A stretch of 64,000 nucleotides of DNA from contig CAWFFW010000001.1 of NCBI GenBank assembly GCA_963815305.1, forward strand, positions 2,852,001 through 2,916,000, written 5' to 3'. The notes under the pieces were generated by a model, which was given only the letters and a program-made list of their open reading frames with translations, did not search any database and was not told where the DNA came from. This document shows, in pieces, positions 28,827 through 38,438 of the stretch. The stretch is from CAXBID01 sp963815305. Lineage in GTDB: Bacteria > Bacteroidota > Bacteroidia > Flavobacteriales > Flavobacteriaceae. Numbering within the stretch: position 1 is the first letter of the stretch; each line of letters opens with the position of its first letter. The position numbers and the translations under genes were made by a program.

Positions 28827-29060
28827 TTATTTTGCAGCTTCTATGTATGATATAGCTTGACCTACTGTTGCAATATTTTCAGCTTGGTCGTCTGGAATTT
28901 GGATATCAAATTCTTTTTCGAATTCCATGATTAATTCTACAGTATCTAAAGAGTCTGCTCCTAAATCGTTTGTGAAGCTAGCTTCTGTTACAACTTCGTT
29001 TTCATCTACTCCTAATTTATCAACGATAATCGCTTTTACTCTTGATGCAATGTCTGACAT
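28827..29060 (-). CDS. acpP: Acyl carrier protein
   Basis: 77 residues, acidic, four-helix carrier protein. The phosphopantetheine attachment Ser sits in LGADSLDTVELIMEFE (DSL motif, about residue 37). It carries growing acyl chains for FabF and the other fatty-acid enzymes. A promoter-like box lies upstream on the same strand (29093-29100), so this gene is likely to head the acpP-fabF-rnc operon. Confidence 0.97.
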   Translation of the reverse strand: MSDIASRVKAIIVDKLGVDENEVVTEASFTNDLGADSLDTVELIMEFEKEFDIQIPDDQAENIATVGQAISYIEAAK

Positions 29061-29092
29061 AATTTTTTAATTTAAATGTTTTAATTAGTTGG

Positions 29093-29100
29093 CAAAAATA
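29093..29100 (-). promoter_or_regulatory. Bacteroidota-type -7 box upstream of acpP
   Basis: On the minus strand the sequence TATTTTTG fits the Bacteroidota -7 consensus TAnnTTTG exactly. It lies 32 bases before the acpP ATG. I do not see a clear TTG -33 element. The 275-base gap between acpP and purN is otherwise AT-rich without a gene. Confidence 0.6.
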
Positions 29101-29335
29101 AAAAACTTTATTTTTAAAACACATCTTTACTTTAAAAATGTGATGGTAATTTACTAAAATAACTTTTAAGTATTTATAATTTACCTTCTAATTGTTAATA
29201 ATTATTCTTTTTTTTGTTTGAAAATATGAACATTGATAGACTGTGTATGAAATGAGCTTGAAAAATTTTGCTGAACATTCTTTGAGTTCAATCTACAAAT
29301 TACACCTGACATTAATTTAAAATATAAATCAACAG

Positions 29336-29908
29336 ATGAAACGTATTGTAATTTTTGCGTCTGGAAGTGGGACTAATGCTGAAAATTTAATTAAGTTTTT
29401 TCACAACAGCGATAATGTGTCTGTTATTCAAGTGTTGACTAACAATCCTCATGCCAAAGTTTTAGAACGTGCTAAAAATCTTAAAGTTAGCGCGTTATCA
29501 TTCAATAAAATAGCATTTACTGAAACTGATGATGTTCTTAATATTTTAAAAGCTTCCAAACCAGATGTCATTGTTTTAGCGGGGTTTTTATGGAAATTCC
29601 CTCAGCATATTTTAAACGAATTCCCAAACAAAGTCATTAATGTGCATCCTGCTTTATTACCAAAGTATGGAGGTAAAGGCATGTACGGGATGCATGTACA
29701 CACAGCTGTTGTGGAAAATAATGAAACCGAAACGGGTATTACTATTCATTATGTTAATGAGCATTATGATGAAGGCGCTATTATTTTTCAGGCAAAGTGT
29801 GATGTTAATAGTAATGATTCAGCTGAAGATGTTGCTGGTAAAATTCATGAATTAGAAATGGAGCACTTTCCTAAAGTTGTTGATAAAATTTTAAACCCCA
29901 CCCCTTAA
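29336..29908 (+). CDS. purN: Phosphoribosylglycinamide formyltransferase
   Basis: 190 residues. It opens with IVIFASGSGTNAENLI, the GAR-binding loop, and carries the catalytic region KVINVHPALLPKYGGKGMYG with the active-site Asn and His, then HYVNEHYDEGAIIFQ with the Asp. It transfers a formyl group from 10-formyl-THF to GAR in purine synthesis. The last four residues, NPTP, and the stop codon come from an intergenic repeat that overlaps the 3' end, so the original C-terminus may have been different. It is transcribed away from acpP. Confidence 0.95.
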   Translation: MKRIVIFASGSGTNAENLIKFFHNSDNVSVIQVLTNNPHAKVLERAKNLKVSALSFNKIAFTETDDVLNILKASKPDVIVLAGFLWKFPQHILNEFPNKVINVHPALLPKYGGKGMYGMHVHTAVVENNETETGITIHYVNEHYDEGAIIFQAKCDVNSNDSAEDVAGKIHELEMEHFPKVVDKILNPTP

Positions 29909-29930
29909 TCCCCTCCCCAAAGGAAAGGGG
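29895..29930 (+). repeat. Short palindromic repeat overlapping the end of purN
   Basis: ACCCCACCCCTTAATCCCCT followed by CCCCAAAGGAAAGGGG resembles a reduced version of the hairpin modules at 10926-11682: an ACCxC-rich start, AATCC, then a CT-rich/AG-rich hairpin. The first 14 bases are inside purN and supply its stop codon. Confidence 0.6.
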
Positions 29931-29964
29931 AAACCAGAATCGTGTTATTTAATCTGTGAAACTT

Positions 29965-30606
29965 GTGTCAAAAAAGAAAAAAAAATATTACACTGTATGG
30001 AAAGGTCACAAAACAGGCGTTTTTGAATCTTGGAATGATTGCAAAGCGCAAATAAAAAACTTTGATGGCGCTCAATATAAATCTTTTGAAACTTTTGAAG
30101 CTGCTAAAAGTGCCTTAAAGGGAAATTATTTTGATTACGTTGGAAAAAATAAGGGCTTTAAAAGTGAATTATCACCAGAGCAACTAAAAAAAATAGGGCA
30201 ACCAAATTATCATTCTATTTCAGTGGATGCGGCTTCTTCTGGCAATCCAGGGAAAATGGAATATCGCGGCGTTGATACAAGAACAAAAAAACAGCTTTTT
30301 ATTCAAGGCCCATTTGAGGAAGGCACTAATAATATTGGTGAATTTTTGGCATTGGTACATGGTTTAGCGCTTCTTAAAAAAAATAAAAGTGATCGAATTC
30401 TTTATACAGATTCTAGAACGGCTATCAGTTGGGTAAAAAAGAAAAACTGCAACACAAAACTAGAATGTAACGATAAAAATAAACCTGTTTTCGATTTAGT
30501 TGAACGTGCTATAGATTGGTTAAAAAATAACACTTATAAAACCGTAATAGTAAAATGGGAGACCAAAGCTTGGGGAGAAATTCCTGCTGATTTTGGTAGG
30601 AAGTGA
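29965..30606 (+). CDS. Ribonuclease H with N-terminal viroplasmin (RNA-DNA hybrid binding) domain
   Basis: About 213 residues. The start is GTG at 29965 (MSKKKKKYYTVWKG) or GTG at 29956; no ATG is available. Residues 1-45 are the hybrid-binding module (YYTVWKGHKTGVFESWNDC, AQYKSFETFEAA). The RNase H domain has all four acidic residues: Asp in SVDAASSGNPG, Glu in NNIGEFLALVHG, Asp in ILYTDSRTA and the last Asp in IPADFGRK. It removes RNA from RNA-DNA hybrids. It follows purN after 56 bases that include a repeat, and the non-ATG start may be linked to that insertion. Confidence 0.92.
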   Translation: MSKKKKKYYTVWKGHKTGVFESWNDCKAQIKNFDGAQYKSFETFEAAKSALKGNYFDYVGKNKGFKSELSPEQLKKIGQPNYHSISVDAASSGNPGKMEYRGVDTRTKKQLFIQGPFEEGTNNIGEFLALVHGLALLKKNKSDRILYTDSRTAISWVKKKNCNTKLECNDKNKPVFDLVERAIDWLKNNTYKTVIVKWETKAWGEIPADFGRK

Positions 30607-30679
30607 TAGCATCTAAATATGAAGATAACTTCATCCTATCAGAATTATATATATTATAAAATCCTGCTTCCTTTACTTA

Positions 30680-30720
30680 AAAAAAAAGCCACTTTCCAGA
30701 TATTATGAAAACTGGCCTTT
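30680..30720 (-). terminator. Terminator of the BspA-like protein gene
   Basis: Read on the minus strand, AAAGGCCAGTTTTC pairs imperfectly with GGAAAGTGGCTTT across an AT-rich loop and ends in nine Ts. It lies immediately after the stop of the leucine-rich-repeat protein gene. Confidence 0.65.
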
Positions 30721-30728
30721 AATTTATA

Positions 30729-32126
30729 CTAATTAATTATAATCTTTTTAGCTAATCGTCCTTTATCAAAATTAAGTTCTATAATATAAATACCTCTAGA
30801 TATTGCCTCTACGGCTATATTGCTTTCAGTACCTTTTTTTATTTTAGCACCAGAAACATTATAAATAGTGTAATTCTCTAATCTAAGGTTATTAGATGAA
30901 ACTACTTTTATTTCATCTTCAGTTGTTATTACTTTAATATTATTGGCTAACTCAAAATCAGATGTACTTAATCCAGCATCTTCTGTTACAGGATTAAAAT
31001 CTGACCAATCAGCATTAGGACTTGGGTTTGTAACGTATGCATCTAAAGTACCAGGTGGTATATGTAAATGGCAATTTGCACGAATAGTAGCATTGGTAAA
31101 AGTATCATTAATTCCAGTAATTATGGTTGGTGGTGTTGTGCTTTCAGAAAAAACGTCTACTAAAGATATATTATCACCAAAAGCAACGAAACCTATATTT
31201 GTAACACTAGCTGGTATAGTAATACTAGTCAAATCATCATATCGAAAAGCAGCATCACCTATATTAGTAACGCTATTACCAATTACAACATCATTTAGAT
31301 TAACATTTGATGCGAAAGCACCAATACCTATAGTAAGAGCACTGTCTGGAATTGTAAGAGTCTGTAAATCATTAGACTGAAAAGAAGTATCACCAATACT
31401 CGTAACATTACTTGGAAGAGTAAAAGTAACACTAGTTAAATTATTACTTTGAAATGCACTATTACCAATACCAACAATACTATATTCCCTACAACCACTA
31501 TTTACAGTTGCTGGTATATTGACAATAGTACCACCTACAGTATTATAATCTGTAATAGTTACTTCACTATTTGGAGTAGGATTTATTTCATAGGTAATAT
31601 TATTAACTATAAAAGTACCAGTAAGTCCTACTGCTACACTTTTAAAACCAGTCCATCCTGCTGCTGCATAAGCACTTCCTGTTCCAGATGGAATGGATAA
31701 ATGGATATTGCTGCGATATGAAGCACCAAAAGAATCATTTCCACCTCCTGTAAAAATTACAGGTGGTGTTGTTGCTTCAGAAATAACACAAGTTAACTGG
31801 ATATTGGCAAGAAAAGCATTTTCACCAATAGAGTTAACACTGTCTGGAATGGTAACACTAGTTAAATTATTATTTTGAAAAGCAAAGTTTCCAATAGTAG
31901 TAACACTATATGTTACATTTGGAGTTTCTGAAGTATTTGTAACTGAATTAAAAATAGTTACATCTGTACCACCTGCCATATCATAATCTATAGCTTCAAC
32001 TGTATCAGGAGCTAATGAAGTAACTTTATAGGTTATAAAGTTTTCAACAAAGGTATATCCAACTGTTTGGGAATACCCTATTACAGTAGTAAATATGGTC
32101 ATTAAAATAAGTAGATTTTTTTTCAT
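30729..32126 (-). CDS. BspA-type leucine-rich-repeat protein, secreted by the type IX system
   Basis: 465 residues. A signal peptide ends GYSQ. The body consists of BspA-like LRR_5 units (SVTTIGNFAFQNNNLTSVTI, TSIGDTSFQSNDLQTLTIPDS, SVTNIGDAAFRYDDLTSITI), interrupted by two ATTPPVIFTGGGND-type turns followed by HLSIPSGTGSAYAAAGWTGF. The last 75 residues are a type A sorting domain (LENYTIYNVSGAKIKKG, SRGIYIIELNF, LAKKIIIN), which sends proteins through the T9SS to the surface. Such proteins usually bind host, polymer or cell surfaces; the ligand is unknown. It is transcribed away from a propeller-LytTR regulator with shared operator-like repeats between the starts. Confidence 0.88.
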   Translation of the reverse strand: MKKNLLILMTIFTTVIGYSQTVGYTFVENFITYKVTSLAPDTVEAIDYDMAGGTDVTIFNSVTNTSETPNVTYSVTTIGNFAFQNNNLTSVTIPDSVNSIGENAFLANIQLTCVISEATTPPVIFTGGGNDSFGASYRSNIHLSIPSGTGSAYAAAGWTGFKSVAVGLTGTFIVNNITYEINPTPNSEVTITDYNTVGGTIVNIPATVNSGCREYSIVGIGNSAFQSNNLTSVTFTLPSNVTSIGDTSFQSNDLQTLTIPDSALTIGIGAFASNVNLNDVVIGNSVTNIGDAAFRYDDLTSITIPASVTNIGFVAFGDNISLVDVFSESTTPPTIITGINDTFTNATIRANCHLHIPPGTLDAYVTNPSPNADWSDFNPVTEDAGLSTSDFELANNIKVITTEDEIKVVSSNNLRLENYTIYNVSGAKIKKGTESNIAVEAISRGIYIIELNFDKGRLAKKIIIN

Positions 32127-32210
32127 GATTTTGGGTTTTAAAATTGTTATTGATTTTAATTAGTGACAAATATATTTTTGAAATTTATAAATCATGGTAT
32201 AGAAATAAGA

Positions 32211-32344
32211 TTGTGATGAACACCGTATAAAAAAGTGATAAGAATCTTATCAACTTTATTTATTTCAAAAACCAGTTTAAAAACACTCTAAACCATTGAT
32301 ATAAATAACTTAGTGATGAATACCTATAAAATAGTGATGAACAC
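32211..32344. promoter_or_regulatory. Duplicated direct-repeat operator, likely LytTR type
   Basis: GTGATGAA at 32213 and GTGATAAG at 32235 are 22 bases apart; GTGATGAA occurs again at 32313 and 32334, 21 bases apart. The bases between are also alike (CACCGTATAAAAA and TACCTATAAAATA), so a block of about 30 bases is repeated 100 bases apart. Direct half-sites at two helical turns fit LytTR dimers. The reverse complement of the half-site, GTTCATCAC, partly fits the GTTNRK core of known LytTR sites. The block lies between the divergent LytTR regulator and BspA-like genes. Confidence 0.6.
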
Positions 32345-32384
32345 AAAACCACCTTTACCCAAGCTGTTTTAAATAATATTACAT

Positions 32385-34946
32385 TTGTTTAAAACCAAAC
32401 CATTGAAGTTACAGAACTGTATATTTATTCTATTTTTCAGTATTCAAGTTAGTTATTCGCAAACGCATATTTATAAACATTTTGGTGTAGATCAAGGTTT
32501 GCCAAGTTCTGAAGTCTATGATGTTTATCAAGACAAACAGGGTAATATTTGGTTTGCTACAGATAAAGGACTCTCTCGTTTTAATGGTTATGAATTTAAA
32601 AACTTCACCACAAAAGATGGCTTACCAGATAATACCATACTAGATTTTTACCCGCAAGACAATGGCCAAGTTTGGTTTTATGGATACCATAGTCAAAGTC
32701 TTTTTTATTTTGATGATGTGTTTGATGGATTTAAAGCGTACACATATAATGACAGGCTAAAAAAACAAATTGGATCTGCCGGCATCATAAAAAGTCTAGT
32801 TATTGATAATAATGGCACAATAAATATAGGAGGCTATAATATTATTGGACTTATAGAAATAAACAAAGAGGGAGATGTCTCAGTACGTTATGAAAAAGAT
32901 ACACGACCTGATGAAGACTATGAAAATCAAGAGATTTATTTAGGTTTTGATACAAAAAAAAATATTTTCTTTTCTGCATGCCATAATTATAAATCTGAAG
33001 AAAATGTACTCATTTTTACTCCTGAAAGTCACCCAACTTCTAGACTTGATTTTGCGTTTTTAAACAATGAACACGCTGTTTTTATTGATAAAAGATTAGG
33101 CGTCGTCTCAAAAAATGGGGAAATTGAATATTCTGAAACAGAACAAAACCCTATAGGAATTAAAAGAATTAGTAATCATTCCTTTTTTGTTGGGTACTAT
33201 AGCAATGGTGCAGAAATTAGAGATGTATCTGGAGGCGTTATTGAAAATTTCTTACCCAAAAAGTCGGTTTCAAGTTTTTTAATAGATGCTGAAGGTAGCT
33301 ATTGGTTTACTACTGTAAATGATGGCGTGTTTTATTTAAAAAATCCTAATATAAAAGTATTTACTGATAATCATATTTCCTCTTTAGTAAAAGATGATGC
33401 CAATAATTTATACGCAGGATTTAATAATGGCAACATCGCACGTATTTCCAAAAATAAAATGGATATACTCTATAAAGGACAAAATACTGATGATGCTTTA
33501 GTAGAATTCGATACCAAAAACAAAGCATTATACAGTTGGAGCGATTATGTTCTTAAAAATTATTCAAACCCAAAAAAAACATTTAAAATAGGAGCTGGTA
33601 AGCTTCCCGAGCATATTGGTGAATCTTTATTAGGGTCCATATCTAAATATTTTTATAAAATAAGAAATGATAGTATCGAGGCATACAATTTACAAGAAAG
33701 AGTACAAGATATATGCGACTATAAGCGCTCTACTTTAATAGGAACATCCTCAGGTTTATTTATTCAAAAAGATGAAACTATAGAAAAGTACCAGCCAATA
33801 GACATTCTAAAATTTAGAATAGACGATATAGACCTCAATAAAAAAACAAATACGGTTTACATGGCAACTCAAGGTGCTGGTGTTATTGTGTATAATGATA
33901 GTATTTATAATATTACTAAAGACAGCGGACTTACAAACAACATCATAAGCGAAATGCATATTGAAAATGACTCTACCGTTTGGGGGTGCTCCAATACAGG
34001 GTTAAATAGAATTATTTTTAAAGCAAACAATACATACAGCATTACGACTATTACTAAAAACGATGGTTTATTAAGTAATGATATAGATGATATTGAGATT
34101 ATCAAAGATACAGTTTGGGTGGCAACAAAAAAAGGCTTGTGCTTTTTCAAAAAAAGTTTTTTAAAAGAAAAAGATACCTCAAAAATTCTATCACTTACAC
34201 TAAAAGAGATTGCTGTAAACAACAATTCTGTTACAGAAAAAAAATTAAAGCTAAAATACAATGAGAATAATATAGACTTTAAACTTCAAGCCATATCACA
34301 TAGAAATACCGATAAAATCAATTACCTGTATCGCCTAAAAGAAGTAGATACGAATTGGACAAAAACAACAAACCGAAACATCAATTTCCCATCTTTATCT
34401 CCAGGAAAATACACCTTTCAATCCAAAGCATCTGTTTCTGATAATATTAGTGATGACTTAGTTTCATATGCCTTCACGATACGACCACCATTTTGGAAAA
34501 GTTGGTGGTTTTATAGTATTTGTATACTATTATTTTCTGGACTTGTGTATTTGTTTTTTAAAATTCGTGTACTAACCTATAACCAAGATATTATTAGAGA
34601 GTTAATTCGATTGACCATAAAACGCTTAAAACGAAAAGAACAATTCTATAATTTTAGATCTAATGGCGAAGACTTCAAAATTCCTTGCCATAATATTCAA
34701 TACATTAAATCTCAAGGTAATTATTTAGACATTACAACTCATAAAAAAACCTTCACGATTCGTTGTAAAATTGGAGACTTTATTACCACCGCTCCAGATA
34801 CCTTAGAATATTTAAGAGTTCATCGCTCTTATATTATTAGAATAGACCAAGTTTCTAGTAAAGGGAAAAATTGGGTCGTTATTAAAGATCAAAAAATACC
34901 AGTCGGAGAAACTTTTTTAGATGAATTAGATAAAATTATTTTTTAA
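32385..34946 (+). CDS. Propeller / Y_Y_Y / LytTR one-protein transcriptional regulator
   Basis: 853 residues from TTG at 32385; TTG at 32403 (MKLQNCIFILFFSIQVSYSQ) fits the signal peptide as well, and no ATG is available. After the signal come Reg_prop units forming a periplasmic beta-propeller (GLPSSEVYDVYQDKQGNIWFATDKGLSRFNG, residues 35-600). A Y_Y_Y domain (about 625-705, NYLYRLKEVDTNWT), one membrane helix (WWFYSICILLFSGLVYLFF) and a cytoplasmic LytTR DNA-binding domain follow (ILDxITTHKK region, YLRVHRSYIIRIDQV, VPVGETF-like end). It should couple an outside signal directly to transcription without a kinase. The adjacent BspA-like gene and shared repeats suggest it controls that gene and itself. 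Confidence 0.88.
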   Translation: MFKTKPLKLQNCIFILFFSIQVSYSQTHIYKHFGVDQGLPSSEVYDVYQDKQGNIWFATDKGLSRFNGYEFKNFTTKDGLPDNTILDFYPQDNGQVWFYGYHSQSLFYFDDVFDGFKAYTYNDRLKKQIGSAGIIKSLVIDNNGTINIGGYNIIGLIEINKEGDVSVRYEKDTRPDEDYENQEIYLGFDTKKNIFFSACHNYKSEENVLIFTPESHPTSRLDFAFLNNEHAVFIDKRLGVVSKNGEIEYSETEQNPIGIKRISNHSFFVGYYSNGAEIRDVSGGVIENFLPKKSVSSFLIDAEGSYWFTTVNDGVFYLKNPNIKVFTDNHISSLVKDDANNLYAGFNNGNIARISKNKMDILYKGQNTDDALVEFDTKNKALYSWSDYVLKNYSNPKKTFKIGAGKLPEHIGESLLGSISKYFYKIRNDSIEAYNLQERVQDICDYKRSTLIGTSSGLFIQKDETIEKYQPIDILKFRIDDIDLNKKTNTVYMATQGAGVIVYNDSIYNITKDSGLTNNIISEMHIENDSTVWGCSNTGLNRIIFKANNTYSITTITKNDGLLSNDIDDIEIIKDTVWVATKKGLCFFKKSFLKEKDTSKILSLTLKEIAVNNNSVTEKKLKLKYNENNIDFKLQAISHRNTDKINYLYRLKEVDTNWTKTTNRNINFPSLSPGKYTFQSKASVSDNISDDLVSYAFTIRPPFWKSWWFYSICILLFSGLVYLFFKIRVLTYNQDIIRELIRLTIKRLKRKEQFYNFRSNGEDFKIPCHNIQYIKSQGNYLDITTHKKTFTIRCKIGDFITTAPDTLEYLRVHRSYIIRIDQVSSKGKNWVVIKDQKIPVGETFLDELDKIIF

Positions 34947-35148
34947 TTATAGAGCTTAGCTTTATAGAATTAGATTGAGAATTCATCCAATTCACAACAT
35001 TTTTATTTCCTAAACAAATTTCACTTGTAAAACCTACTTGAATTAACGTAGCTTTATTAAAACTTACCAAGTATTACTATGCTTATTTTAAAAAGACGAA
35101 CCCATTTTTTATTAAAAAAATATAGCCGTAGTAATCTATAAAAAGGCT

Positions 35149-35156
35149 TATATTTG
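35149..35156 (+). promoter_or_regulatory. -7 promoter box of the PfkB kinase gene
   Basis: TATATTTG fits TAnnTTTG exactly and lies 23 bases before the ATG at 35180. No TTG -33 element is clear. The remainder of the 233-base gap from the LytTR regulator gene has no recognisable feature. Confidence 0.6.
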
Positions 35157-35179
35157 CACCTAAATTTCACATCTCATTT

Positions 35180-36106
35180 ATGGGTAAATTAGTTATAGTA
35201 GGTACGGTTGCATTTGATGCTATTGAAACACCTTTTGGTAAAACCGATAAAATATTAGGTGGTGCTGCAACTTTTATTGGTCTTGCTGCTTCTCATTTTA
35301 ATATAGATGCTGCTGCAATTTCAGTTGTTGGCGGCGATTTCCCTCAAGACTACTTAGATTTATTATCAAATAAAAATATTGATATTTCAGGTATTGAAAT
35401 TATTAAAGAAGGGAAAACTTTTTTTTGGAGCGGAAAGTATCATAATGATATGAATTCTAGAGATACTTTGGTAACCGAATTAAATACGCTTGCAGATTTT
35501 AATCCTGTTGTTCCAGAAAATTATAAAGATGCCGATGTTGTTATGTTAGGTAATTTACACCCATTAGTTCAAGCGAGTGTGCTAGATCAAATGACTGTAA
35601 AACCAAAACTAGTGGTTTTAGATACCATGAATTTTTGGATGGATTGTGCTTTAGATGATTTGTTGAATGTTATCAAACGTATAGATGTTATCACTATAAA
35701 TGATGAGGAGGCTAGACAACTTACTGGAGAATACTCTTTAGTAGTTGCAGCAAGAAAGATACATGACATGGGGCCAAAATATGTAGTGATTAAAAAAGGA
35801 GAACATGGCGCATTGTTGTTTCATAATGAAAATGTGTTTTATGCACCCGCATTACCTTTAGAGGAAGTTTTTGATCCCACAGGAGCAGGCGATACCTTTG
35901 CAGGAGGTTTTGCTGGTTATATAGCAAAAACAGGAGACGTCTCTTTTGAAAACATGAAGAATGCTGTAATTTATGGCTCTACACTAGCATCATTCTGTGT
36001 AGAAAAATTTGGAACTGAACGCATGATTAATTTAACCAATGATGAAGTGCAAAAACGCCTTTTACAGTTTAAGCAATTAACACAATTTGAAATAGAATTA
36101 ACATAA
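35180..36106 (+). CDS. PfkB-family sugar/nucleoside kinase
   Basis: 308 residues, ribokinase fold. The N-terminal signature is KILGGAATFIGLAASHF, and the ATP site and catalytic Asp are in DPTGAGDTFAGGFAGY (about residues 233-248). Also present: VVLDTMNFWMD, VITINDEEARQLTG and YVVIKKGEHGALL. Members phosphorylate sugars or nucleosides; the substrate is not clear, though flavobacterial orthologues lie next to the amidophosphoribosyltransferase gene as here and may feed ribose units into purine synthesis. That link is inference. A good terminator follows at once. Confidence 0.9.
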   Translation: MGKLVIVGTVAFDAIETPFGKTDKILGGAATFIGLAASHFNIDAAAISVVGGDFPQDYLDLLSNKNIDISGIEIIKEGKTFFWSGKYHNDMNSRDTLVTELNTLADFNPVVPENYKDADVVMLGNLHPLVQASVLDQMTVKPKLVVLDTMNFWMDCALDDLLNVIKRIDVITINDEEARQLTGEYSLVVAARKIHDMGPKYVVIKKGEHGALLFHNENVFYAPALPLEEVFDPTGAGDTFAGGFAGYIAKTGDVSFENMKNAVIYGSTLASFCVEKFGTERMINLTNDEVQKRLLQFKQLTQFEIELT

Positions 36107-36108
36107 AC

Positions 36109-36137
36109 CAACGTGCTCTAATTAGAGCGCGTTTTTT
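36109..36137 (+). terminator. Terminator after the PfkB kinase gene
   Basis: AACGTGCTCT-aatt-AGAGCGCGTT forms a near-perfect stem and runs into six Ts. It lies three bases past the kinase stop codon and separates it from the amidotransferase gene. Confidence 0.85.
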
Positions 36138-36230
36138 GATTACAACAACAATTAAAAATCCAGCAAAATCAAAGATTCGTAAAAATAAATTTTTTATGTG
36201 AATTAATGAATATAGCGAAACCCTTTACTG

Positions 36231-38130
36231 ATGAGTGATGTATTAAAGCATGAATGCGGAATAGCCATGATAAGGCTGTTAAAACCTCTTGAATTCTATA
36301 AGGAAAAATATGGTAGTGCATTTTATGGAGTAAATAAAATGTACCTCATGATGGAAAAGCAGCATAACCGTGGACAAGATGGTGCTGGTTTTGCCAGTAT
36401 AAAACTAGATACTAAGCCAGGGGAACGTTACATAAGCCGGGTCCGCTCTGTAGCACAACAGCCCATTCAAGATATTTTTGCTCAAATTAACGAACGTGTT
36501 AATAATGAGTTTATAGCGCATCCTGAATACATGGAAGATGTAGCTGCACAGAAAAAACATATTCCTTACATAGGTGAGGTTTTATTGGGACATGTTCGTT
36601 ACGGTACTTTCGGTAAGAATAGCGTAGAAAGCGTACATCCATTTTTGAGACAGAACAACTGGATGCACAGAAACTTGATAATGGCTGGAAATTTTAACAT
36701 GACCAATGTTAAAGAACTGTTTTCGAATTTAATTGAATTAGGACAACACCCAAAAGAATATACCGATACCATTACTATCATGGAAAAAATTGGTCATTTT
36801 CTTGATGATGCAGTAAGTAAAATATATAAAGATTTAAAAAAAGAAGGGTATAACAAGCAACAAGCATCACCGCTCATAGCAGCACGTTTAAATGTGGCTA
36901 AAATTTTGCGTCGAGCTGCCAAAAACTGGGATGGCGGTTATGTTATGGCAGGACTCATAGGACATGGCGACTCTTTCGTCTTAAGAGATCCCGCTGGGAT
37001 AAGACCAGCGTACTATTATAAAGATGATGAAATTGTTGTTATTGCTTCAGAACGCCCCGTAATTCAAACCGTTTTTAATGTGAAATTTGAAGACGTCAAG
37101 GAATTAGAGCCTGGGTATGCCATTATCACTAAAAATTCAGGAAGTGTATCCATAAAGAAAATTCTACAACCCTTAGAAAGAAAATCATGTTCGTTTGAGC
37201 GTATCTATTTTTCACGCGGTAGCGATGCTGAAATTTATCAAGAACGTAAAATGTTAGGGAAACTATTAATGCCCAAGGTTTTGGAGGCTATTAATAACGA
37301 TACGAAAAATACAGTGTTTTCGTATATCCCTAACACAGCCGAAACATCATTTTTTGGAATGGTAGAAACTGCCGAAGCTGAATTAAATAAAACCAAAACA
37401 AATACGCTTTTAAAAGGTAAACGCAATATTTCAGCTCAAAAAGTAACAGATATTTTATCTGAAAGAATTCGTGTTGAAAAAATTGCCATTAAAGATGTAA
37501 AACTTAGAACATTTATTACCGAAGATAGTAGTAGAAATGATTTGGTTGCTCATGTTTATGATATTACTTACGGAGTTGTAAAACCCACCGATAACTTAGT
37601 TATTATTGATGATAGTATTGTAAGAGGCACTACGTTAAAAATGAGTATTTTAAAAATGCTTGATCGCTTAAATCCTAAGAAAATCATCGTTGTGTCCTCT
37701 GCACCACAAATACGCTATCCCGATTGTTATGGTATAGATATGGCAAACCTTGAAAGTTTGGTAGCTTTTAGAGCTGCTTTGGCTTTATTAAAAGATCAAG
37801 GTAAATACCAAATTATTGAAGATGTGTATAAAAAATGCATTGAACAAACCGATTTAGCTGACAAACACGTTCAAAATTTTGTAAAAGAGGTATATGATCC
37901 TTTTACAGATGAAGACATTTCTAATAAAATATCAGAAGCTCCTTAGCGATGAAAGTATCAATGCCGAAGTGAAAATTATTTTCCAACCTGTTGAAAATCT
38001 TCATAAAGCTTGCCCTAATCATTTAGGTGATTGGTATTTTACAGGAAACTACCCAACAGTGGGTGGTAATAGGGTTGTAAATCGTGCTTTTATTAATTTT
38101 TATGAAGGCAATAAAGAACGTGCCTACTAA
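36231..38130 (+). pseudogene. purF: Amidophosphoribosyltransferase (PurF-type), +1 frameshift near the C-terminus
   Basis: The first frame gives 571 residues and stops at 37944-37946; the family's C-terminus (LLSDESINAEVKIIF, HKACPNHLGDWYFTGNYPT, GGNRVVNRAFINFYEG) lies one base later in the next frame, to 38130. Dropping G37938, just after TCAGAA, joins them as KISE-LLSDES and gives about 632 residues, the length of flavobacterial orthologues. The glutaminase domain has the nucleophile in HECGIAMI, plus KQHNRGQDGAG and GHVRYGTFG. The PRPP site is NLVIIDDSIVRGTTLKMS. It makes phosphoribosylamine, the first step of purine synthesis, which the cell would normally need. The change may thus be a base-call error, or the lost tail may be dispensable. 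Confidence 0.85.
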
Positions 38131-38242
38131 TCATTAATTTTTTAATTTTTAACTATTACTTATGTATTTTGCATTTCGTCTTATAAATATGCTATTCATC
38201 TAAAAAATAGTCAGGTTAAACAAAATCAATATAAATTAGTCT

Positions 38243-38317
38243 CACCATAACATAAGTAGGTTAAGTTCATGGTAGATTTGGGGCAAAAAAAGGTGAACAT
38301 CTGTTCGCCTTTTTTTA
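38243..38317 (+). ncRNA. Putative small RNA, copy 1
   Basis: A stretch of about 75 bases is nearly identical to 39203-39272. It starts CACCATAACATAAGTAGG three bases after a -7-like box (TAAATTAG, 38232-38239) and ends in a terminator AGGTGAAC-atct-GTTCGCCT plus seven Ts. ACCAT near the start can pair with ATGGT at 38268-38272. No open frame. The terminator stem holds a G-T wobble where copy 2 has an A-T pair, so structure is kept. The 308-base gap around it has no other feature. Confidence 0.65.
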
Positions 38318-38438
38318 TGAATTTATTTTAACCAAAAAGAGTTTACTGGAAGAAAAAATACTACTTAGTATTTCTATTAATAAAAAATACGACCACTTTC
38401 GTAGCCGTATTTATCAAAATCTTTTTACCAATTATGGC

